Positions 6,536 to 7,560 of a DNA stretch of 7,560 nt are shown one piece after another; the stretch's first letter is position 1, and every line of letters starts with the position of its first letter. A program made the translations under genes and the position numbers. Source of the DNA: Sulfuritalea sp. (lineage in GTDB: Bacteria; Pseudomonadota; Gammaproteobacteria; Burkholderiales; Rhodocyclaceae); NCBI GenBank assembly GCA_023229545.1, contig JALNZB010000012.1:78367-85926 (forward strand). The letters run 5' to 3'. The notes below the pieces were generated by a model that was given only the letters and a program-made list of their open reading frames with translations, did no database searches and had not been told where the DNA came from.

Positions 6536-6574
6536 ATATTCGTACAGCCATCAATAGCTTGCAAGAACGAATAT
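6536..6574. repeat. Inverted repeat ATATTCGT / ACGAATAT
   Basis: Perfect 8-bp arms at 6536-6543 and 6567-6574, with a 23-nt spacer that itself contains the palindrome CTTGCAAG (6558-6565). It could be a regulator site in the divergent promoter region, but an 8-bp match at this distance is not rare. Confidence 0.3.
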
Positions 6575-6729
6575 CGCCGGCCATCAAAGCCCAGGCGACG
6601 AAGCGCGGCAAAAGTCATGCCTTCAAAAATACCTTGACCTGAACCGTCAACGAAAAAACCATAACAACGTTACGCCTACAGGGCAGTAGACTTTTACCGG
6701 CTACGGCAAGGCATCTTCGCCAGACCGCT

Positions 6730-6778
6730 AAATGGGATATCTACTAAGCTAAAATCGAGCCCCGTGGTTTTCCCATTT
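6730..6778. repeat. Inverted repeat AAATGGGA / TCCCATTT
   Basis: Perfect 8-bp arms at 6730-6737 and 6771-6778, with a 33-nt spacer, ending 54 nt before the GTG start at 6833. It could fold in the leader of that mRNA or bind a regulator; chance is possible. Confidence 0.3.
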
Positions 6779-6819
6779 TAATTCACGAGCCAACCAAAAT
6801 AGACTGGTTTTCTCGCACT

Positions 6820-6825
6820 GGAGGT
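6820..6825 (+). promoter_or_regulatory. Strong ribosome binding site deciding a GTG start
   Basis: GGAGGT, near-complete anti-16S complementarity, ends 7 nt before GTG 6833. No ATG is available at the signal-peptide start, so this site fixes the start at GTG. Confidence 0.85.
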
Positions 6826-6832
6826 AACAACT

Positions 6833-7560
6833 GTGCATAAGAATCGATTGGTATTGTTGCTCTTGATTGTGAGCGCCACTTCAACGGCGCTGGCACAAAT
6901 TTCTCAGCGCAGCAACGGCAGAGGTGCACAGGATTCGGTAAAAATACAAGGCAACACTGATATCAAGGCCAAGCAGGAGAATGCCACTGCTATTTCTTCC
7001 GGTCAGGGCAATAGCGCCAGAAACACCGCTGGGGCGATCAAGAACGGAACCAGGATTCAGGGAAACACCAGCCTCAAGGCCACACAGACGGGGGCTACCG
7101 CGGTTGCCGTGGGTAGCGGAAATACGGCAGGCAACGAATCGGGCGTAATAGGCAACGTCGCTCCCGCTCCGAAGCCAACCACAACCGCCAAGCCCACCAG
7201 CACGACAGCCAAGGCAACAACTACGACTCAGCAGGCGGCGACGACTACCACGGCCAAGCCGACCACTACGACAGCCAAGCCAACCACTACGACAGCCAAG
7301 CCAACCACTACCACGGCCAAGCCAACCACCACCACGGCCAAGCCGACCACTACGACAGCCAAGCCAACCACTACCACGGCCAAGCCAACCACCACGACGG
7401 CCAAGCCGACCACTACCACGGCCAAGCCGACCACTACGACGGCCAAGCCAACCACCACCACGGCCAAGCCGACCACCACCACGGCCAAGCCGACCACTAC
7501 GACAGCCAAGCCAACCACTACCACGGCCAAGCCAACCACTACCACAGCCAAGCCAACCAC
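6833..7560 (+). CDS. Secreted curlin-like repeat protein with long TTTTAKP tail (3' truncated)
   Basis: Reads from GTG 6833 and stays open to the right edge (242 full codons, no stop). Residues 1-21 are a signal peptide (MHKNRLVLL, cleavage after ALA, mature Gln). Two 37-residue repeats follow, starting at residues 37 and 74, with KIQGNTDIKAKQ, GNSARNTAGAI and then RIQGNTSLKATQ, AVAVGSGNTAGNESGVIG, clearly the same family as the proteins at 1563 and 1913. After GVIG the others stop at GGK; this one goes on with NVAPAPKP, a degenerate Thr/Ala/Lys stretch (about 115-136), and then the perfect heptad TTTTAKP from residue 137 to the edge. The tail is extended, basic and Thr-rich, like a stalk, a linker or a site for O-glycosylation. 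It stands alone with its own leader, diverging from the GtrA operon. The product probably reaches the cell surface; whether a further domain follows the tail cannot be seen. Confidence 0.85.
   Translation, partial: MHKNRLVLLLLIVSATSTALAQISQRSNGRGAQDSVKIQGNTDIKAKQENATAISSGQGNSARNTAGAIKNGTRIQGNTSLKATQTGATAVAVGSGNTAGNESGVIGNVAPAPKPTTTAKPTSTTAKATTTTQQAATTTTAKPTTTTAKPTTTTAKPTTTTAKPTTTTAKPTTTTAKPTTTTAKPTTTTAKPTTTTAKPTTTTAKPTTTTAKPTTTTAKPTTTTAKPTTTTAKPTTTTAKPT
6941..7156 (+). repeat. Two in-frame 37-aa coding repeats
   Basis: Repeat 1 runs 6941-7051 and repeat 2 runs 7052-7156 (to GVIGN). The 37-codon period is the same as in the paralogs at 1563 and 1913, although the DNA has diverged. Confidence 0.75.
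7241..7560 (+). repeat. 21-bp tandem array encoding TTTTAKP, 15 full copies plus a partial
   Basis: The unit is AC(C/G) AC(T/C) AC(C/G) AC(G/A) GCC AAG CC(A/G). Fifteen complete units fill 7241-7555 and a sixteenth begins at 7556, running off the window. All differences between units are at third codon positions and synonymous, so every copy encodes exactly TTTTAKP. A degenerate forerunner (PTTTAKP, TSTTAKA, TTTTQQAA) lies at about 7178-7240. The unit length is a multiple of three, so gain or loss of copies changes protein length and not frame. Confidence 0.95.

Larger units (their letters stand above)
6363..6832. other. Divergent intergenic region, presumed promoters
   Basis: About 470 nt separate the GtrA-type gene (leftward) from the tailed repeat-protein gene (rightward), so promoters for both should lie here. 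It is more AT-rich than the genes from about 6500 on. I found no tRNA, no convincing protein and no clear sigma-70 pair: a TTGACC at 6634 has no well-spaced -10, and TAAAAT at about 6750 has no matching -35. Two 8-bp inverted repeats are present (6536-6574 and 6730-6778). Confidence 0.55.

Noticed and set aside
5982..6557. 191-residue plus-strand ORF
   Set aside because: Antisense to the GtrA-family gene, with no recognisable features; the minus frame has clear membrane segments and family motifs.
6634..6665. Sigma-70 promoter TTGACC ... CATAAC
   Set aside because: The spacer is about 20 nt and the -10 match is poor.
7228..7560. Minus-strand ORF encoding (GLAVVVV)n
   Set aside because: It is the antisense shadow of the 21-bp array; the plus frame has a signal peptide, a strong ribosome site and family homology.
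7241..7560. CRISPR-like array
   Set aside because: Units are directly adjacent 21-bp coding repeats with no spacers.

Overview
The window looks like a chromosomal segment of a moderately GC-rich Gram-negative bacterium. The evidence is an OmpA-type peptidoglycan-binding protein, several Sec signal peptides with AxA cleavage sites, and a GtrA/GT-C membrane operon. A betaproteobacterium is my guess from composition and gene style; no marker gene is present to prove it.

Region 1 (1-2280, + strand) is a tight six-gene cluster ending at a strong intrinsic terminator (2252-2280). In order it encodes: the C-terminal part of a putative zinc metalloprotease (HEMAH motif at the left edge); a small secreted repeat protein with a C-terminal cysteine pair (326-631); a second small secreted protein with a cysteine pair (618-917); an OmpA-domain envelope protein (930-1541); and two closely related secreted proteins, each almost entirely two 37-residue repeats (1563-1877, 1913-2230). 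Gaps are 35 nt or less and one pair overlaps, so co-transcription is likely.

Region 2 (2314-6362, - strand) is convergent to region 1. Read in its own direction it encodes a GtrA-family membrane protein, a 275-residue protein of unknown family with a signal peptide and C-terminal anchor, and an 857-residue multi-spanning protein resembling the 6-pyruvoyl-tetrahydropterin-synthase-related (GT-C-like) membrane family with a TPR-like tail. The last two overlap by ATGA. This looks like a glycan or lipid-linked sugar function.

Region 3 (6363-6832) is a roughly 470-nt divergent intergenic region with two weak inverted repeats and no convincing gene. Region 4 (6833 to the right edge, + strand) is another member of the secreted repeat family. 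It starts at GTG behind a strong GGAGGT ribosome binding site. After its two 37-residue repeats it carries a long TTTTAKP heptad tail encoded by a 21-bp tandem array that runs off the window.

The most interesting content is the family of four small exported proteins with the repeat core IQGNT-x-IK-A-x-Q ... AVAVG-x-x-N-x-A-x-N-x-AG-x-I. It resembles curlin-type beta-solenoid repeats, but no curli genes are visible. Three members sit with a protease and an OmpA-domain protein, and a tailed member lies about 4.6 kb away. I infer an undescribed envelope or extracellular fibre-like system; this is inference, not proof.
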